Source of the DNA: Paraburkholderia acidisoli | Lineage (GTDB): Bacteria > Pseudomonadota > Gammaproteobacteria > Burkholderiales > Burkholderiaceae | DNA: 64,000 nucleotides | Assembly (NCBI RefSeq): GCF_009789675.1 | Contig: NZ_CP046915.1 | Location: 62,001 to 126,000, forward strand | Reading direction: 5' to 3' | Part shown: positions 54,442 to 64,000 of the stretch, piece by piece | How positions within the stretch are numbered: position 1 is the stretch's first letter | Layout of the letters: the number at the start of each line of letters is the position of its first letter | Program-made: the position numbers and the translations under genes | Notes under the pieces: generated by a model | Told to the model about the DNA's origin: nothing | The model's database searches: none | What the model saw: the letters and a program-made list of their open reading frames with translations, nothing else

Positions 54442-55761
54442 ATGCACGAGCATTCCGTTCCCGCCACACCCGGCGATCTGGACGCCGCCACGCGGCAGTC
54501 GCGCCGGCGCAGCGCGATCCGCTCCATCACGGGCGGCTCGATCGGCAATCTGATCGAGTGGTACGACTTTCACGTTTATACGACCTTCTCGATCTTCTTC
54601 GCGGCCTCGTTCTTTCCGCGCGAGAACCGCACGATCCAACTGCTGTCCACGGCGGCGATCTTCGCCATCGGCTTTCTGCTGCGGCCGGTTGGTAGCTGGC
54701 TGATCGGTCAATACGCGGATCGACACGGCCGCCGCGCGGGTCTCACGCTTTCGGTGATCCTGATGTGCGCGGGCTCGCTCGCGATCGGCCTGTGCCCCAC
54801 GTATCCGCAGATCGGCATGGCCGCGCCGCTCGTGCTGCTGTTCGCGCGTCTCGTGCAGGGCTTTTCGCTCGGTGGCGAATACGGCGCGAGTTCGGTGTAT
54901 CTCAGCGAGATCGCCAAACCCGGACACCGCGGCTTCTACAGCAGCTTTCACTACGTCACGCTGATACTCGGGCAACTGCTCGCCACGCTCGTGCAGGTCG
55001 TGCTGCAAGCCGCGATTCCGCACGCGCAGCTCATGGACTGGGGCTGGCGCGTGCCGTTTCTCACCGGCGCGGCGCTCGCGCTCGTGGCATGGTGGGTCCG
55101 CCGCAATATCGACGAAACGCCGGATTTTCGCGCGCTGGGCGAGAAGGAAAAACGCGGCGCTTCACTCGGCGCGCTGCGCGAGCACTGGCGGCCCGTGCTG
55201 CTCGTGTTCGGCCTCACCACGGGCGGCACGCTCGCGTTCTTCACTTACACCGTGTATATGCACAATTATCTCGTCAACACGGTGGGACTGAGCGCGCAGC
55301 AAAGCGCCTGGCTCTCGCTTTCCACGCTCACGTTGTTCATGGTCGCGCAGCCGTTCTTCGGCGCGTTGTCGGATCGCATCGGGCGGCGCGCGCTGCTGCT
55401 GTGGTTCGGCATTGGCGGAACCTTCGGCACCTGGCCGCTGCTCACCGCGCTCGCGCACACGCACAGCACCACGAGCGTGTTCCTGCTGCTGTCGCTCGCG
55501 CTCATGATCGTTTCGGGCTACACCTCGGTGTGCTCGGTCATGAAAGCCGAACTCTTTCCCGCCCGGCTGCGCGCACTGGGCGTGGGCGTGCCCTACGCCA
55601 TCGCCACGGCCATCTTCGGCGGCACGGCGGGTTACGCCGGGCTCTGGTTCAAGAGCATCGGCCATGAAAGCGGCTTTTATCTCTATGCCTCGGCGTGCAT
55701 CGCCTGCACGTTGATCGCCACCTTGAGCCTGCGTCGCAGCGACATGCAGATGGAGTCCTGA
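54442..55761 (+). CDS. MHS-family MFS transporter (alpha-ketoglutarate permease-like)
   Basis: This 439-residue proton symporter of the metabolite:H+ branch has NLIEWYDFHVYTTFSIFFAA at helix 1 and the RxGRRxG-type loop YADRHGRRAG, with GFSLGGEYGASSVYLSEIA in helix 5. KgtP, ShiA and ProP are relatives; small carboxylates are typical substrates. It follows the ACS transporter gene by 51 bases, and the class II aldolase gene follows it by 57 bases, so four genes may be co-transcribed. Confidence 0.87.
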   Translation: MHEHSVPATPGDLDAATRQSRRRSAIRSITGGSIGNLIEWYDFHVYTTFSIFFAASFFPRENRTIQLLSTAAIFAIGFLLRPVGSWLIGQYADRHGRRAGLTLSVILMCAGSLAIGLCPTYPQIGMAAPLVLLFARLVQGFSLGGEYGASSVYLSEIAKPGHRGFYSSFHYVTLILGQLLATLVQVVLQAAIPHAQLMDWGWRVPFLTGAALALVAWWVRRNIDETPDFRALGEKEKRGASLGALREHWRPVLLVFGLTTGGTLAFFTYTVYMHNYLVNTVGLSAQQSAWLSLSTLTLFMVAQPFFGALSDRIGRRALLLWFGIGGTFGTWPLLTALAHTHSTTSVFLLLSLALMIVSGYTSVCSVMKAELFPARLRALGVGVPYAIATAIFGGTAGYAGLWFKSIGHESGFYLYASACIACTLIATLSLRRSDMQMES

Positions 55762-55818
55762 GCCAACGCTCGCGGCGCGAATTCACTCCCCTTCCACTCA
55801 CGGTTAAAGGAACCTCCA

Positions 55819-56607
55819 ATGACGAAACTCCCGGAATTCTCGATCCAGTCGATGCAGGAACAGTGCACGGAAGCCGAATGGCAAATGCGCGTCGATCTCG
55901 CCGCCTGCTACCGGCTGATCGCGCTCTACGGCATGTCCGACATGGCGGCCAATCATATTTCCGCGCGCGTGCCCGGCGAGGAAGGCGCGTATCTGATCAA
56001 CGCATACGGCATGCTGTACGAGGAAGTGACGGCGTCGAGCCTCATCAAGATCGACATCGCGGGCAATATTCTCGGCAAGCCGCTATTCGTGGGCGCCGAC
56101 TACGGCATCAATCGCGCGGGCTATGTGATTCACGGCGCGATTCACGAGGCGAAGCCCGAACTCACCTGCGTGATTCACACGCATAGCTGGCCCGGCATGG
56201 CGGTCTCGTCGCTCAAGTGCGGGCTGCTGCCGCTCACGCAAACGGCCATGCGCTTCTACCAGATCGGCTATCACGACTATTGCGGCGTGGTGCTCGACAC
56301 GTCCGAGCGCGAGTCGCTGGTGCGCGATCTCGGCGAGAACAACGCGCTGATCCTGCGCAATCACGGCTTGCTCACGGTTGGCAAGACGATTCCCGAGGCG
56401 TTCAACGCGATGCATCGGCTCGAACTGTCGTGCAAGGCGCAACTCGCGGCCATGGCCTGCCATACCGAACTGAATCCGGTGCCGCGCGAAGTGCTGGAGG
56501 AAACCTATATGAACTATCAGCCGCAAACGCGGCGCCCGTATGGGTTGATGGAGTGGCCCGCGTTGCTGCGCAAGCTGGATCGGCTCGATGCTTCGTATCG
56601 GCTTTGA
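55819..56607 (+). CDS. Class II aldolase/adducin family protein
   Basis: This 262-residue zinc-dependent enzyme has NHISARVPGEEGAYL near the start, the metal pair in VIHTHSWPGMAV, and ILRNHGLLTVG with the third histidine. The family includes L-fuculose-phosphate aldolase and many decarboxylase-like enzymes; this longer form resembles the adducin-like group of unknown substrate. It ends the plus-strand gene run and converges on tcuC. Confidence 0.83.
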   Translation: MTKLPEFSIQSMQEQCTEAEWQMRVDLAACYRLIALYGMSDMAANHISARVPGEEGAYLINAYGMLYEEVTASSLIKIDIAGNILGKPLFVGADYGINRAGYVIHGAIHEAKPELTCVIHTHSWPGMAVSSLKCGLLPLTQTAMRFYQIGYHDYCGVVLDTSERESLVRDLGENNALILRNHGLLTVGKTIPEAFNAMHRLELSCKAQLAAMACHTELNPVPREVLEETYMNYQPQTRRPYGLMEWPALLRKLDRLDASYRL

Positions 56608-56627
56608 AATCGGCAATACGTTGATAC

Positions 56628-56650
56628 GTCGATAAGTCGATAAGTCGATT
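56628..56650. repeat. 8-bp tandem repeat (GTCGATAA)
   Basis: Two exact copies and one near-copy lie just after the aldolase stop codon. Probably slippage; no function apparent. Confidence 0.6.
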
Positions 56651-56672
56651 CAACAAGCGCTGGCCATCATGC

Positions 56673-56700
56673 AAAAAAGCCCGGCAACGCGCCGGGCTCT
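56673..56700 (-). terminator. Rho-independent terminator of tcuC (minus strand)
   Basis: Stem GCCCGGC/GCCGGGC with a 5-base loop is followed on the minus strand by six T. It lies about 40 bases after the tcuC stop; the plus side has TCTTCC, so it may also slow the converging transcript. Confidence 0.8.
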
Positions 56701-56735
56701 TCCTGCCATCGACCAACACTAAAACAACCCGCGCT

Positions 56736-58061
56736 TCACACCGAAGGCGCCGCCGAAGCCTCGCGCCCCGAACGCCGCCGATACAACCCGAGCGTAGCCG
56801 CCAGCCCGCACAGCGCGGCAAAACTGAGCCAGTAGCCGGGCGCGGCTTTGTCGTGCAGCGTTTCGATCAGGAACGTCGAGACAACCGGCGTGAAGCCGCC
56901 AAACAGCGCCGTCGCGAGACTGAACGCCAGCGAAAAGCCCGCCACGCGCACTTCGGCCGGCATGACCTCGGTGAGCGCCGCGACCATCGCGCCGTTGTAC
57001 ATGCCGAAGAAAAACGAGAACCACAGCAGCACGCTCAGCATACGGCCGAAGCTCGGCGCCTGCGCGAGCCACGAAAGCGCCGGATACGCGGTCAAGATCG
57101 CCAGCACGGCAATGGTCAGCAGAATCGGCTTGCGGCCGATGCGGTCCGACAACGCGCCGCCAATCGGCAGCCAGATGAAGTTCGAGACGGCCACGAGCAG
57201 CGTCACCATCAACGTGTCGGAGGTGGAGAGCTTCAGCACGGCCTTGCCGAACGTGGGCGTGTACACGGTGATGAGATAGAACGTGGTGGTGGTCATGGCC
57301 GTGAGCAGCATGCCCGCGATCACGGTGCGCCAGTTCACCAGCAGCATCGCGAAAATTTCGCGCGGCTGCGGATGATGCACGCGCGCCTCGAACACGGCCG
57401 TTTCCTGCAACGAGCGGCGCAGCAGGAACAAGAACGGCACGATCGCGCAGCCGATAAAGAACGGAATGCGCCAGCCCCACGCGCCAATCTGCTGCGCCGT
57501 GAGCCACTGGTTCAGGCCGTAGCCGAGCGCCGCCGCCATCACGATCGCCACCTGCTGGCTCGCCGACTGCCAGCTCGTGTAGAAGCCCTTGGTGCCGGGC
57601 GTGGCCATTTCGGCGAGATACACCGAAACGCCGCCGAGTTCCGCGCCCGCCGAGAACCCTTGCAGCAGGCGCCCGATCAGCACCAGCGCGGGCGCGAGCA
57701 AGCCGATGCTGGCATAGCCCGGCACGCAGGCGATCAGGATCGTGCCGCTCGCCATGATCGAGAGCGTGACGATCAGGCCCATGCGCCGCCCCACGCGGTC
57801 GATATACGCGCCGAGCAGAATCGCGCCGAGCGGACGCATGAGGAAGCCCGCGCCAAACACGGCGAACGTGAGCATGAGCGAGGCGAACTCGCTCGACGCG
57901 GGGAAGAAGATCTTCGAGATCGACGTGGCGTAAAAGCCGAACAGGAAGAAGTCGAATTGTTCGAGGAAGTTGCCGCTCGTCACGCGCAGCACGGCGGCGG
58001 CCCGGGAGGCGCGCGGGGCGCCGGCCACACCGGAAATGGTGCCTGGTTGGGTCGGATTCAT
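56736..58061 (-). CDS. tcuC: MHS-family tricarboxylate:H+ symporter (TcuC-like)
   Basis: This 441-residue MFS symporter has [21 protein letters not shown] at helix 1, [14 protein letters not shown] in loop 2-3 and [19 protein letters not shown] in helix 5, as in citrate/tricarballylate carriers. TcuC imports tricarballylate with protons in Salmonella. Placement immediately after tcuB, tcuA and a LysR gene on the same strand supports the assignment. Citrate is the closest alternative substrate. Confidence 0.85.
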   Translation of the reverse strand: MNPTQPGTISGVAGAPRASRAAAVLRVTSGNFLEQFDFFLFGFYATSISKIFFPASSEFASLMLTFAVFGAGFLMRPLGAILLGAYIDRVGRRMGLIVTLSIMASGTILIACVPGYASIGLLAPALVLIGRLLQGFSAGAELGGVSVYLAEMATPGTKGFYTSWQSASQQVAIVMAAALGYGLNQWLTAQQIGAWGWRIPFFIGCAIVPFLFLLRRSLQETAVFEARVHHPQPREIFAMLLVNWRTVIAGMLLTAMTTTTFYLITVYTPTFGKAVLKLSTSDTLMVTLLVAVSNFIWLPIGGALSDRIGRKPILLTIAVLAILTAYPALSWLAQAPSFGRMLSVLLWFSFFFGMYNGAMVAALTEVMPAEVRVAGFSLAFSLATALFGGFTPVVSTFLIETLHDKAAPGYWLSFAALCGLAATLGLYRRRSGREASAAPSV

Positions 58062-58118
58062 GGGGTGTCTCGTGTCGTTGTTGGTGTGTTCAAGGGAGCG
58101 TGGCGCTCCCCTCCTACT

Positions 58119-59348
58119 CTAATCCGAGCCGAGACTCAGTGTGCTGCGTTGTCGCTTTTCCAGCGACGATTTCAGCAATGCGGCGCTGCGGAAAATCCCG
58201 TGCGCGAACTTGCCGTACGGCAGCGTCGCGAACAGCGCGATGACGATACCCAGATGAATCGCCAGCAACGAAGGCATCGCGGCCGTCGTGCGCCACGCGA
58301 GCAGCGCGAGCCCCGAGGCGCTCACCAGCAGCAGCAGCGCGATGAAACCGCGGTCCATCGGGCGCTGGGCGGTGTCGCCCTGTTGCGGATGGCGCTTCAC
58401 GTTCAGCCACAGCAAACCGGCGGGCCCGATCAGCAGCCCGAGGCCGCCGAACGTGCCCAGCAGCACCGGCACGCTCAGGAACGGATACGGTGCTTCCACG
58501 CCGAGCAAGTAGTGATAACCCGTCGCGACCACCGTGGCGGCGAAGCACAGCATGAAGCCGTAAAACGTCAGATGGTGAAAGCGCCGCCGCGCCAGCGTGA
58601 AGGCGTCGCTCGACTCGTTGCAGCCTTCGCCGTGACCGCCGTCGAGATATTTGAGCGTGAGCGCGTGCTTCGCGGCTTCGGCCATGGCGGGCGCCTGCGT
58701 ACCCGCCGCGCTCACGGTGCCCGCCGTCACGTCGCGCCAGAAGCGCGTGACGCCCACGCCCAGCGCCAGCATCGCGAACAGGAACACCGCGCCGAAGATC
58801 GCCGCGAGCAGGTTGTGCGGGAAGATCGCGTAGAAGTTGGCGGCAACGGCCTCACCGGCAGCCGCGCCCGACAAACCGCCGCGCAACGCGGTGCCGAGCA
58901 GCAGGAACAACGCGAGCCCCGCCGCCAGCGCCACCGAGAGCGTCAAGCCATTGCGCTTGTAGAGCGCGCCGAGCGCGGCCGGAAACGCGTATTCCGTGTA
59001 GGTTTCGAGCCGTACCTTCGCCATGGCCTGCGGCACGTTCACCGCGAACTCGTGCGGCGGCGCGTACTGGCACGCGTGATAGCACGCACCGCAGTTGTGG
59101 CAGAGGTTCGCGAGGTAATTGACGTCGGCCTTGCCGAATTCGAGGCGGCGCGTCATGGCCGGAAACACCGCGCAAAAGCCTTCGCAATAGCGGCACGCGT
59201 TGCAGATCTGCATCTGCCGCGCGACCTCGCTTTCGCTCGCGCTCAGAGGCACGATGGGAATCACGCGCGCGGCGCGGTTTTCGGGGGTGGGAACGTCGAG
59301 CGGCGCCGCGCGGTTGCGCCCGGTCGCCAGCGTGTCAGTGTGCGGCAT
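58119..59348 (-). CDS. tcuB: TcuB: electron-transfer membrane protein of tricarballylate oxidation
   Basis: This 409-residue protein couples the FAD dehydrogenase TcuA to the quinone pool. Two four-cysteine iron-sulfur motifs are near the N-terminus ([11 protein letters not shown] and [11 protein letters not shown]), followed by four to six hydrophobic helices with several histidines in membrane positions that could bind heme. Start 59348 gives [10 protein letters not shown] and overlaps the tcuA end by 14 bases, indicating coupling. The gene order matches the characterised tcuRABC cluster. Confidence 0.88.
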   Translation of the reverse strand: MPHTDTLATGRNRAAPLDVPTPENRAARVIPIVPLSASESEVARQMQICNACRYCEGFCAVFPAMTRRLEFGKADVNYLANLCHNCGACYHACQYAPPHEFAVNVPQAMAKVRLETYTEYAFPAALGALYKRNGLTLSVALAAGLALFLLLGTALRGGLSGAAAGEAVAANFYAIFPHNLLAAIFGAVFLFAMLALGVGVTRFWRDVTAGTVSAAGTQAPAMAEAAKHALTLKYLDGGHGEGCNESSDAFTLARRRFHHLTFYGFMLCFAATVVATGYHYLLGVEAPYPFLSVPVLLGTFGGLGLLIGPAGLLWLNVKRHPQQGDTAQRPMDRGFIALLLLVSASGLALLAWRTTAAMPSLLAIHLGIVIALFATLPYGKFAHGIFRSAALLKSSLEKRQRSTLSLGSD

Positions 59349-60756
59349 CGAGCGCCTCCGTATTCTGCTGATGATTCGCAAGCGCGGCGCGCGCGGCCTC
59401 GGTGCCCGCGATGCGCCCGAACGCCGTGCCGATCGACATGCCCACGCCGGCCGTGTAGCCCTTGCCGAGCACGTTGCCCGCCATCATCTCGCCCGCCACG
59501 AACAGGTTGGCGCTGGCCGCGCCGCCGAAATGCACCTGCGCGCGGTCGTTGGTCTTCAGGCCGAGATAGGTGAAGGTGATGCCGGGCCGCAGCGCGTAGC
59601 CGTAGTACGGCGGCGTGTCGATGGGACGCGCCCAGTGTGTCTTGGGCGGCGCGACGCCTTCGGTGTGGCAGTCGTCGAGCGCGGTGTGATCGAAGGTGCC
59701 CACGCGGCATGCCGCGTTGTAGCGCGTGAGCGTTTCCATGAACGCCGCCTCGGGCAGCTTGAGCTGGCGCGCGAGTTCGGGCAGCGTGGCGGCTTTTTCG
59801 CCGGGAAACACGGGCGGCATGAAGCGGCCAATCGCTTTCGCGTCGATGATCGAATAGCCGATCTGGTCCGGCTGCTGCGCGACGAGCCGGCCCCAGATGG
59901 CGTAACGCTTGGGCCAGAAGTCCTCGCCTTCGTCGTAGAAGCGTTCGGCGTTGCGGTTCACGACCACGCCGAGCGAGACGCAGTCGATGCGCGTGCAGAT
60001 GCCGCCGTCGTAGAGCGGCGCGCGCGCGTCGATCGCCACGCAGTGCGACTGCGAAGGGTCGCCGATCATGTCCGCGCCCGCGTCCATCATGTGCCGGATC
60101 AGCACGCCCTGGTTGAAGCGCGTGCCGCGAATCAGGAAGTTGTCGGCGGGCCATTCGCCGCGCTCGTTTTGCCCCCACGCCTCGCGCAGCCACTCGCGGT
60201 TCGACTCGAAACCGCCCGCCGCCAGCACGCAGGCGCGCGCCTCGAAACGCTGGTGACCGCTTTTCGCGGCGACAAAACGGCCGTTATCGAGTTCGAGCGC
60301 GTCCACCGGCGTTTCGTAGCGGATCGCCACGCCGAGCGCTTCGGCGCTGCGGTAATACGCGTTGACGAGCGCCTTGCCGCCGCCCATGAAGAACGCGTTG
60401 GTGCGCGCCACGTGCAGCGCGCCCGAGAGCGGCGGCTGGAAGCGCACGCCGTGCTTGCGCATCCACGGCCGGCACGAGGACGACGCGCGAATCGCGAGCC
60501 GCGCGAGCGGCTCGTTGGTAATGCCGCCCGTGACCTTCAGCAGGTCTTGCCAGAACTCCTCTTCCGGGTAAGCGTCGACGAGCACGTCCTGCGGCGCGTC
60601 GTGCATGCAGCGCAGATTGCGCGTGTGTTGCGAGTTGCCGCCGCGCCATTCGCGCGGCGCCGATTCGAGCAGCAGGACCGAGGCGCCGGCTTCGCGCGCC
60701 ATCAACGCCGCGCACAACGCGGCATTGCCTCCTCCGATCACGAGTACATCGACCAT
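59335..60756 (-). CDS. tcuA: TcuA: FAD-dependent tricarballylate dehydrogenase
   Basis: This 473-residue flavoprotein oxidises tricarballylate to cis-aconitate. The N-terminal FAD motif is [21 protein letters not shown]; mid-protein [15 protein letters not shown] and the late [21 protein letters not shown] are characteristic of the FAD_binding_2 succinate-dehydrogenase/fumarate-reductase-like group. A near-ideal ribosome binding site (AAAGGAGG) precedes 60756. It follows the LysR gene by 51 bases. Confidence 0.9.
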   Translation of the reverse strand: MVDVLVIGGGNAALCAALMAREAGASVLLLESAPREWRGGNSQHTRNLRCMHDAPQDVLVDAYPEEEFWQDLLKVTGGITNEPLARLAIRASSSCRPWMRKHGVRFQPPLSGALHVARTNAFFMGGGKALVNAYYRSAEALGVAIRYETPVDALELDNGRFVAAKSGHQRFEARACVLAAGGFESNREWLREAWGQNERGEWPADNFLIRGTRFNQGVLIRHMMDAGADMIGDPSQSHCVAIDARAPLYDGGICTRIDCVSLGVVVNRNAERFYDEGEDFWPKRYAIWGRLVAQQPDQIGYSIIDAKAIGRFMPPVFPGEKAATLPELARQLKLPEAAFMETLTRYNAACRVGTFDHTALDDCHTEGVAPPKTHWARPIDTPPYYGYALRPGITFTYLGLKTNDRAQVHFGGAASANLFVAGEMMAGNVLGKGYTAGVGMSIGTAFGRIAGTEAARAALANHQQNTEALDAAH

Positions 60757-60807
60757 CGTATTGCCTCCTTTCGGACGCACTCTACGGGCCGCGTGCCACT
60801 CCGGCCA

Positions 60808-61773
60808 TCAGCGCGCCGTCAACGGGTCTTCACTTTTTGTGAAGTCCGACGCCGCGCGCAGGCGCGCGCCCGGCCAGCGGCCTTCGCGCACGAGTTGCCG
60901 GCCCACGTCCGCGAGCACGACGCGCGCGGCGAGTCCGGCGGGCGACAGTTCGTCGTCGGAGACACTGGCGATCAGGTTGGGACGCGTGGCATAGGTTTCG
61001 GCCACGCGCACGCTCGCGAGCGCCGCGTTCTCGGGCCGCGCGAGCGCCGCGCCCGGCTGGATGGTCGCGCCAAGGCCGCTGCGCACGAAGTCCATCAGCA
61101 GCGCGAGGCCGTCCACTTCGGCCACCACGTTGGGTTCGTATTTGGCGCGCTTGAACGCCATGGAGAGCAGCGAGCGCAGCCCGTGCGTGCCGCTCGGCAG
61201 GATCAGCGGCAGCTTGCCGAGCTGGCTCACGCGCACCGAAGCGCCGCCAGGCATGCCGCTCAATTCGTTCGCGCCGATCACGAACAGCCGCTCTTCCAGC
61301 AGCGGCATCACGCTCCAGCGTTGCGCCGGTTCCTCGCGAAATAGCACGGCCAGATCGATCTGGCGCGCGCTCAGCATGGAGGCGAGATGACCGGAGAGAC
61401 TTTCGACGATGTGAAGACGCACGTCGGGGTAACGCGCGCGCATGGCCTGCATGAAGGCGACGCCGAGCACGCTCGCGGTGCTGGGCGCCATGCCCACGCT
61501 CACGTGGCCGGACAGCCGCGCCGCGCGCGCGGCGAGCGCCGCATCGTCGACATGACGCAGCGCGAGTTGCGCCTGACGCCAGAACGCGAGACCGGCGTCG
61601 GTGGGCACGACGCCGCTGGAGGTGCGTTGCAGCAAACGCGTGGAGAGTTCGCTTTCGAGGCGGCTGATCTGCTGACTCAGCGCGGAGGTCACCACCCCGA
61701 GTTCCAGCGCGGCCTTACCCATGCTGCCGTGTTCGACGACGCTGAGAAAGTAGCGCAGTTGTCTGAGTTCCAT
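60808..61773 (-). CDS. tcuR: LysR-family regulator (TcuR-like)
   Basis: This 321-residue LysR regulator has the winged helix MELRQLRYFLSVVEHGSMGK with ALSQQISRLESELSTRLLQR and a C-terminal co-inducer domain. TcuR activates tcuABC in response to tricarballylate. Here it lies on the same strand immediately upstream of tcuA, which is consistent. The name rests on gene order, not on specific residues. Confidence 0.8.
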   Translation of the reverse strand: MELRQLRYFLSVVEHGSMGKAALELGVVTSALSQQISRLESELSTRLLQRTSSGVVPTDAGLAFWRQAQLALRHVDDAALAARAARLSGHVSVGMAPSTASVLGVAFMQAMRARYPDVRLHIVESLSGHLASMLSARQIDLAVLFREEPAQRWSVMPLLEERLFVIGANELSGMPGGASVRVSQLGKLPLILPSGTHGLRSLLSMAFKRAKYEPNVVAEVDGLALLMDFVRSGLGATIQPGAALARPENAALASVRVAETYATRPNLIASVSDDELSPAGLAARVVLADVGRQLVREGRWPGARLRAASDFTKSEDPLTAR

Positions 61774-61885
61774 GTCGCGAGCGGCAAGAGCGGAGTCGAG
61801 CGGCTATTGTCGCAGATGGAACCGGCGGCGGCCTCCGCTTCCGCCGCCGTGGGCTTCGATCGACGTGACGCCGTCGCCCGCTTGC

Positions 61886-63202
61886 TCAGTCGATCTCGCG
61901 GCCGCCCGTTTCCGCGAACTTCGAGACCGCGAACAGCGAAATCAGCACGCACCCGATCATGTACCACGCGGGCGCCATCTTGTTGCCGCTCACGTGGATC
62001 AGCCAGCCCGCCACGAACTGCGAGGTGCCGCCGAACAGCGACACGGCGATCGCATAGGCGCTCGACATATAGCCCGCGCGCAGGTGCTTGGGGAAGTTCT
62101 CCGGCATCAGCGCATAGGCGGGCGCGGAGCCCATCGTGTAGCAGAGCATCAGCACGACGAGCGTGACGAGCACGACCGGCAGCGTCGGGAAGTGCGTCAT
62201 GATCCAGAACGCCGGATACAGCAGCACGACCAGCGCGACGCGGCCGATCATCGTGAGCGGCTTGCGGCGCCCCATGCGGTCCGACCACGCGCCGTAGATC
62301 GGGCACATGACGAGCGACACGGTGCTCGCCGCCACGCCCGCGAGCATCGAGACGTTTTTCGGCAGACCGAGGTACTGAATACAGTACGTGGGCATGTAAT
62401 ACATCATCACGTAGGTCGCGACCGTCATGCCCATGATCGAGAAGATCGTGAGAAACCAGTTGCGCACGTAGAGGCCGCGCTGCGGGTCGTTGCGCGCGGC
62501 CGTGGCTTTGGCCGCGTGCGGCTCCTCGGGAATGTGACGGCGCAGATAGATGCCCACCGGCGCGATCAGCGTGCCGAGCAGGAACGGCACGCGCCAGCCC
62601 CAGCTTTGCATCGATTCCGCCGACAACAACAGGCCGAGGCTCGCCGCGAGTCCCGAGCCGAGCAACGCCGCCGCGCCCTGGCTCGCGAGCTGCCAGCTCG
62701 CGCGAAACCCGCGATTGGCCGTGCCGCCCATTTCGAGCAGCGTGGCCGTGGCCGCGCCGAACTCGCCGCCCTGCGCGAAGCCTTGCAGCAGACGCGCCGC
62801 GACGATCAGCAACGGCGCCGCGAGGCCGATCTGCGCATAGGTGGGCGCGAGACCGATCGCCGCCGAGCCGAGCGCCATCAGCAGGATCGTGAGCGTGAGC
62901 GCGGGTTTGCGGCCCGCGCGGTCGGCGTAGCGGCCGAGCACGATGCCGCCCAGCGGACGCATCACGAAGCCCACCGCGAACACGGCGAACGCGAGCAGCG
63001 ACGAGGTCACCGCATCGCCCGCCGGGAAGAACAGATGGCCGATGGTGAGCGCGAAATAGCTGTAGACGGTGAAGTCGAAGAATTCGAGCAGATTGCCGAT
63101 CACGGCGGCCAGTACGATGCGCCGCTGCTGCGCGGCGCTCAGCGCGGGCCGCGTGCCCGTAGCGGGCGTGGCGGGCGCTTGCGTGGTGGTGGCGGGCGTC
63201 AT
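61886..63202 (-). CDS. MHS-family MFS transporter
   Basis: This 438-residue proton symporter has NLLEFFDFTVYSYFALTIGHL at helix 1, GRYADRAGRKPALTL in the 2-3 loop and GFAQGGEFGAATATLLEMG in helix 5. Its ATG overlaps the stop of the M20 hydrolase gene as ATGA, so the two are coupled: the hydrolase probably acts on what this permease imports. The substrate could be a N-acyl amino acid, hippurate or proline/betaine-like compound. Confidence 0.87.
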   Translation of the reverse strand: MTPATTTQAPATPATGTRPALSAAQQRRIVLAAVIGNLLEFFDFTVYSYFALTIGHLFFPAGDAVTSSLLAFAVFAVGFVMRPLGGIVLGRYADRAGRKPALTLTILLMALGSAAIGLAPTYAQIGLAAPLLIVAARLLQGFAQGGEFGAATATLLEMGGTANRGFRASWQLASQGAAALLGSGLAASLGLLLSAESMQSWGWRVPFLLGTLIAPVGIYLRRHIPEEPHAAKATAARNDPQRGLYVRNWFLTIFSIMGMTVATYVMMYYMPTYCIQYLGLPKNVSMLAGVAASTVSLVMCPIYGAWSDRMGRRKPLTMIGRVALVVLLYPAFWIMTHFPTLPVVLVTLVVLMLCYTMGSAPAYALMPENFPKHLRAGYMSSAYAIAVSLFGGTSQFVAGWLIHVSGNKMAPAWYMIGCVLISLFAVSKFAETGGREID

Positions 63203-64000
63203 GCGCTGTCCTTCGGCAAGAAGCGTTCGACGAGGCGCGTCCAGAAGGCGGCGCCGATCGTCAGGTTGTCGTCGTTGAAGTCGTAGCGCGCGTTGTGCAG
63301 CATCGGGCGGTTTTCGCCGTTGCCGAGGCGCACGAAGCAGCCCGGAATCTTCTGCAGGTAGTACGCGAAGTCCTCGCTGCCCGCGATGGGCGGGAACGGC
63401 GAGATCACGTGTTCGGGACCGACCAGTTCTTCGGCCACCGAGCGCGCGAACTCCGTTTCCGCCGCGCTGTTCACGAGCACCGGATAGCCGCGGATGAACT
63501 CGACTTCGGCACTCGCGCCATAGCTTTCCGCCTGCGCGGCCACGAGAGCGCGAATGCGCGCTTCGAGCGTCTCGCGCACCTTCGGCGAGAACGAGCGCAC
63601 GCTCAGGTCGAGCGTGGCCGACTCCGGAATCACGTTGGCCGCATGACCCGAATGGAACGCGCCCACCGTGACCACGGCGGCTTCGTTCGGGTCCACGTTG
63701 CGCGCGACCACGGTTTGCAGCGCCATGACGATACTGCTGCCCACCACCACCGGGTCCACGGCCAGATGCGGGCGCGCCGCGTGGCCGCCGCGGCCGGTGA
63801 TGCGCACCTTGACCGTGTCGCAGGCGGCCATCAGCGGACCGGCGCGAAAGCCGAAGGTGCCCGTCGCCACGCCCGGATGATTGTGCAGGCCGAAGATCGC
63901 CTCGCAGGGAAAGCGCTCGAACAGGCCGTCGGCGATCATGCGCTCTGCGCCGCTGTCCGACCCGGCTTCCTCGGCCGGCTGGAAGATCAGGTGCACGGTG
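63199..64000 (-). CDS. M20 aminoacylase / hippurate hydrolase, C-terminal part (start beyond window)
   Basis: This is 267 codons of an amidohydrolase whose N-terminus lies beyond base 64000. The visible part has the metal-binding FQPAEEAGSDSGAERMI, GLHNHPGVATGTFGFRAGPLMA, and the dimerisation lid (about RITGRGGHAARPHLAVDPVV), then late SEDFAYYLQKIPGCFVRLGN with a metal ligand. It hydrolyses N-acyl or N-benzoyl amino acids, or similar amides. It is coupled to the downstream transporter gene through an ATGA overlap. Confidence 0.9.
   Translation of the reverse strand, partial: TVHLIFQPAEEAGSDSGAERMIADGLFERFPCEAIFGLHNHPGVATGTFGFRAGPLMAACDTVKVRITGRGGHAARPHLAVDPVVVGSSIVMALQTVVARNVDPNEAAVVTVGAFHSGHAANVIPESATLDLSVRSFSPKVRETLEARIRALVAAQAESYGASAEVEFIRGYPVLVNSAAETEFARSVAEELVGPEHVISPFPPIAGSEDFAYYLQKIPGCFVRLGNGENRPMLHNARYDFNDDNLTIGAAFWTRLVERFLPKDSA

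Noticed and set aside
56853..61344. Long plus-strand open frames opposite tcuC, tcuB, tcuA and tcuR
   Set aside because: No recognisable domains; the minus-strand genes have clear family motifs and a consistent operon.

Overview
The window is high-GC chromosomal or megaplasmid DNA from a metabolically versatile betaproteobacterium, most likely Burkholderiaceae (Paraburkholderia, Caballeronia or a relative). This rests on codon usage, a DUF4148 secreted protein, and the density of small-molecule catabolic operons, each with its own transporter and regulator. I saw no tRNA, rRNA, CRISPR array, prophage or intact insertion sequence. The assignment to genus is inference.

Layout. 1-2190 (minus): the end of an aryl-polyene/fatty-acid-like locus, with a ketosynthase-like protein, an acyltransferase, two acyl carrier proteins and the start of a membrane protein. 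2865-4697: a LysE-type exporter, a small lipoprotein and a small membrane protein. 4739-9643 (minus): a TonB-dependent receptor behind a Fur-box-like site, followed by a TusA-like sulfur carrier, a DsrE-like protein and an unusual TusA-MetE fusion. 10268-11308: a TMEM175-like channel and a small hypothetical. 11399-18812 (minus): an IclR regulator, then a taurine/nitrate-type ABC importer overlapping start-to-stop and running on into amidase, GntR regulator and amidase. 18956-25227: an SDR oxidoreductase, a class V aminotransferase, small conserved proteins and a class II UvrA. 25363-33780: reductive pyrimidine catabolism (carbamoyl-amino-acid hydrolase, PreT, PreA, NCS1 transporter, dihydropyrimidinase) with a divergent TetR/RutR-like regulator. 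33836-42172: a four-carbon acid-sugar locus (DeoR regulator, GntP permease, SAF-domain oxidoreductase, OtnK-like kinase, OtnC-like aldolase, MFS transporter, lactonase-like hydrolase). 42463-46294: the three-subunit membrane gluconate 2-dehydrogenase. 46457-49501: a lipoprotein methyltransferase, a DUF4148 protein and an orphan sensor kinase. 49715-56607: LysR, amidohydrolase, D-2-hydroxyacid dehydrogenase, two transporters and a class II aldolase. 56736-61773 (minus): a tricarballylate module, tcuR-tcuA-tcuB-tcuC. 61886-64000 (minus): an MHS-family transporter and an M20 aminoacylase that runs off the window.

How it works together. Most of the window imports and breaks down small organic nitrogen and carbon compounds: amides, pyrimidines/hydantoins, aldonic and tetronic acids, gluconate and tricarboxylates. 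The least conventional part is 4739-7106. There two sulfur-carrier-like domains, both lacking the standard CPxP motif, accompany a DsrE-like protein. One is fused to a cobalamin-independent methionine-synthase-type domain that keeps its zinc ligands. This suggests an uncharacterised sulfur or methyl-transfer system. Several intergenic regions hold well-formed palindromes or hairpins that look like operators, leader structures or small RNAs; they are listed separately.
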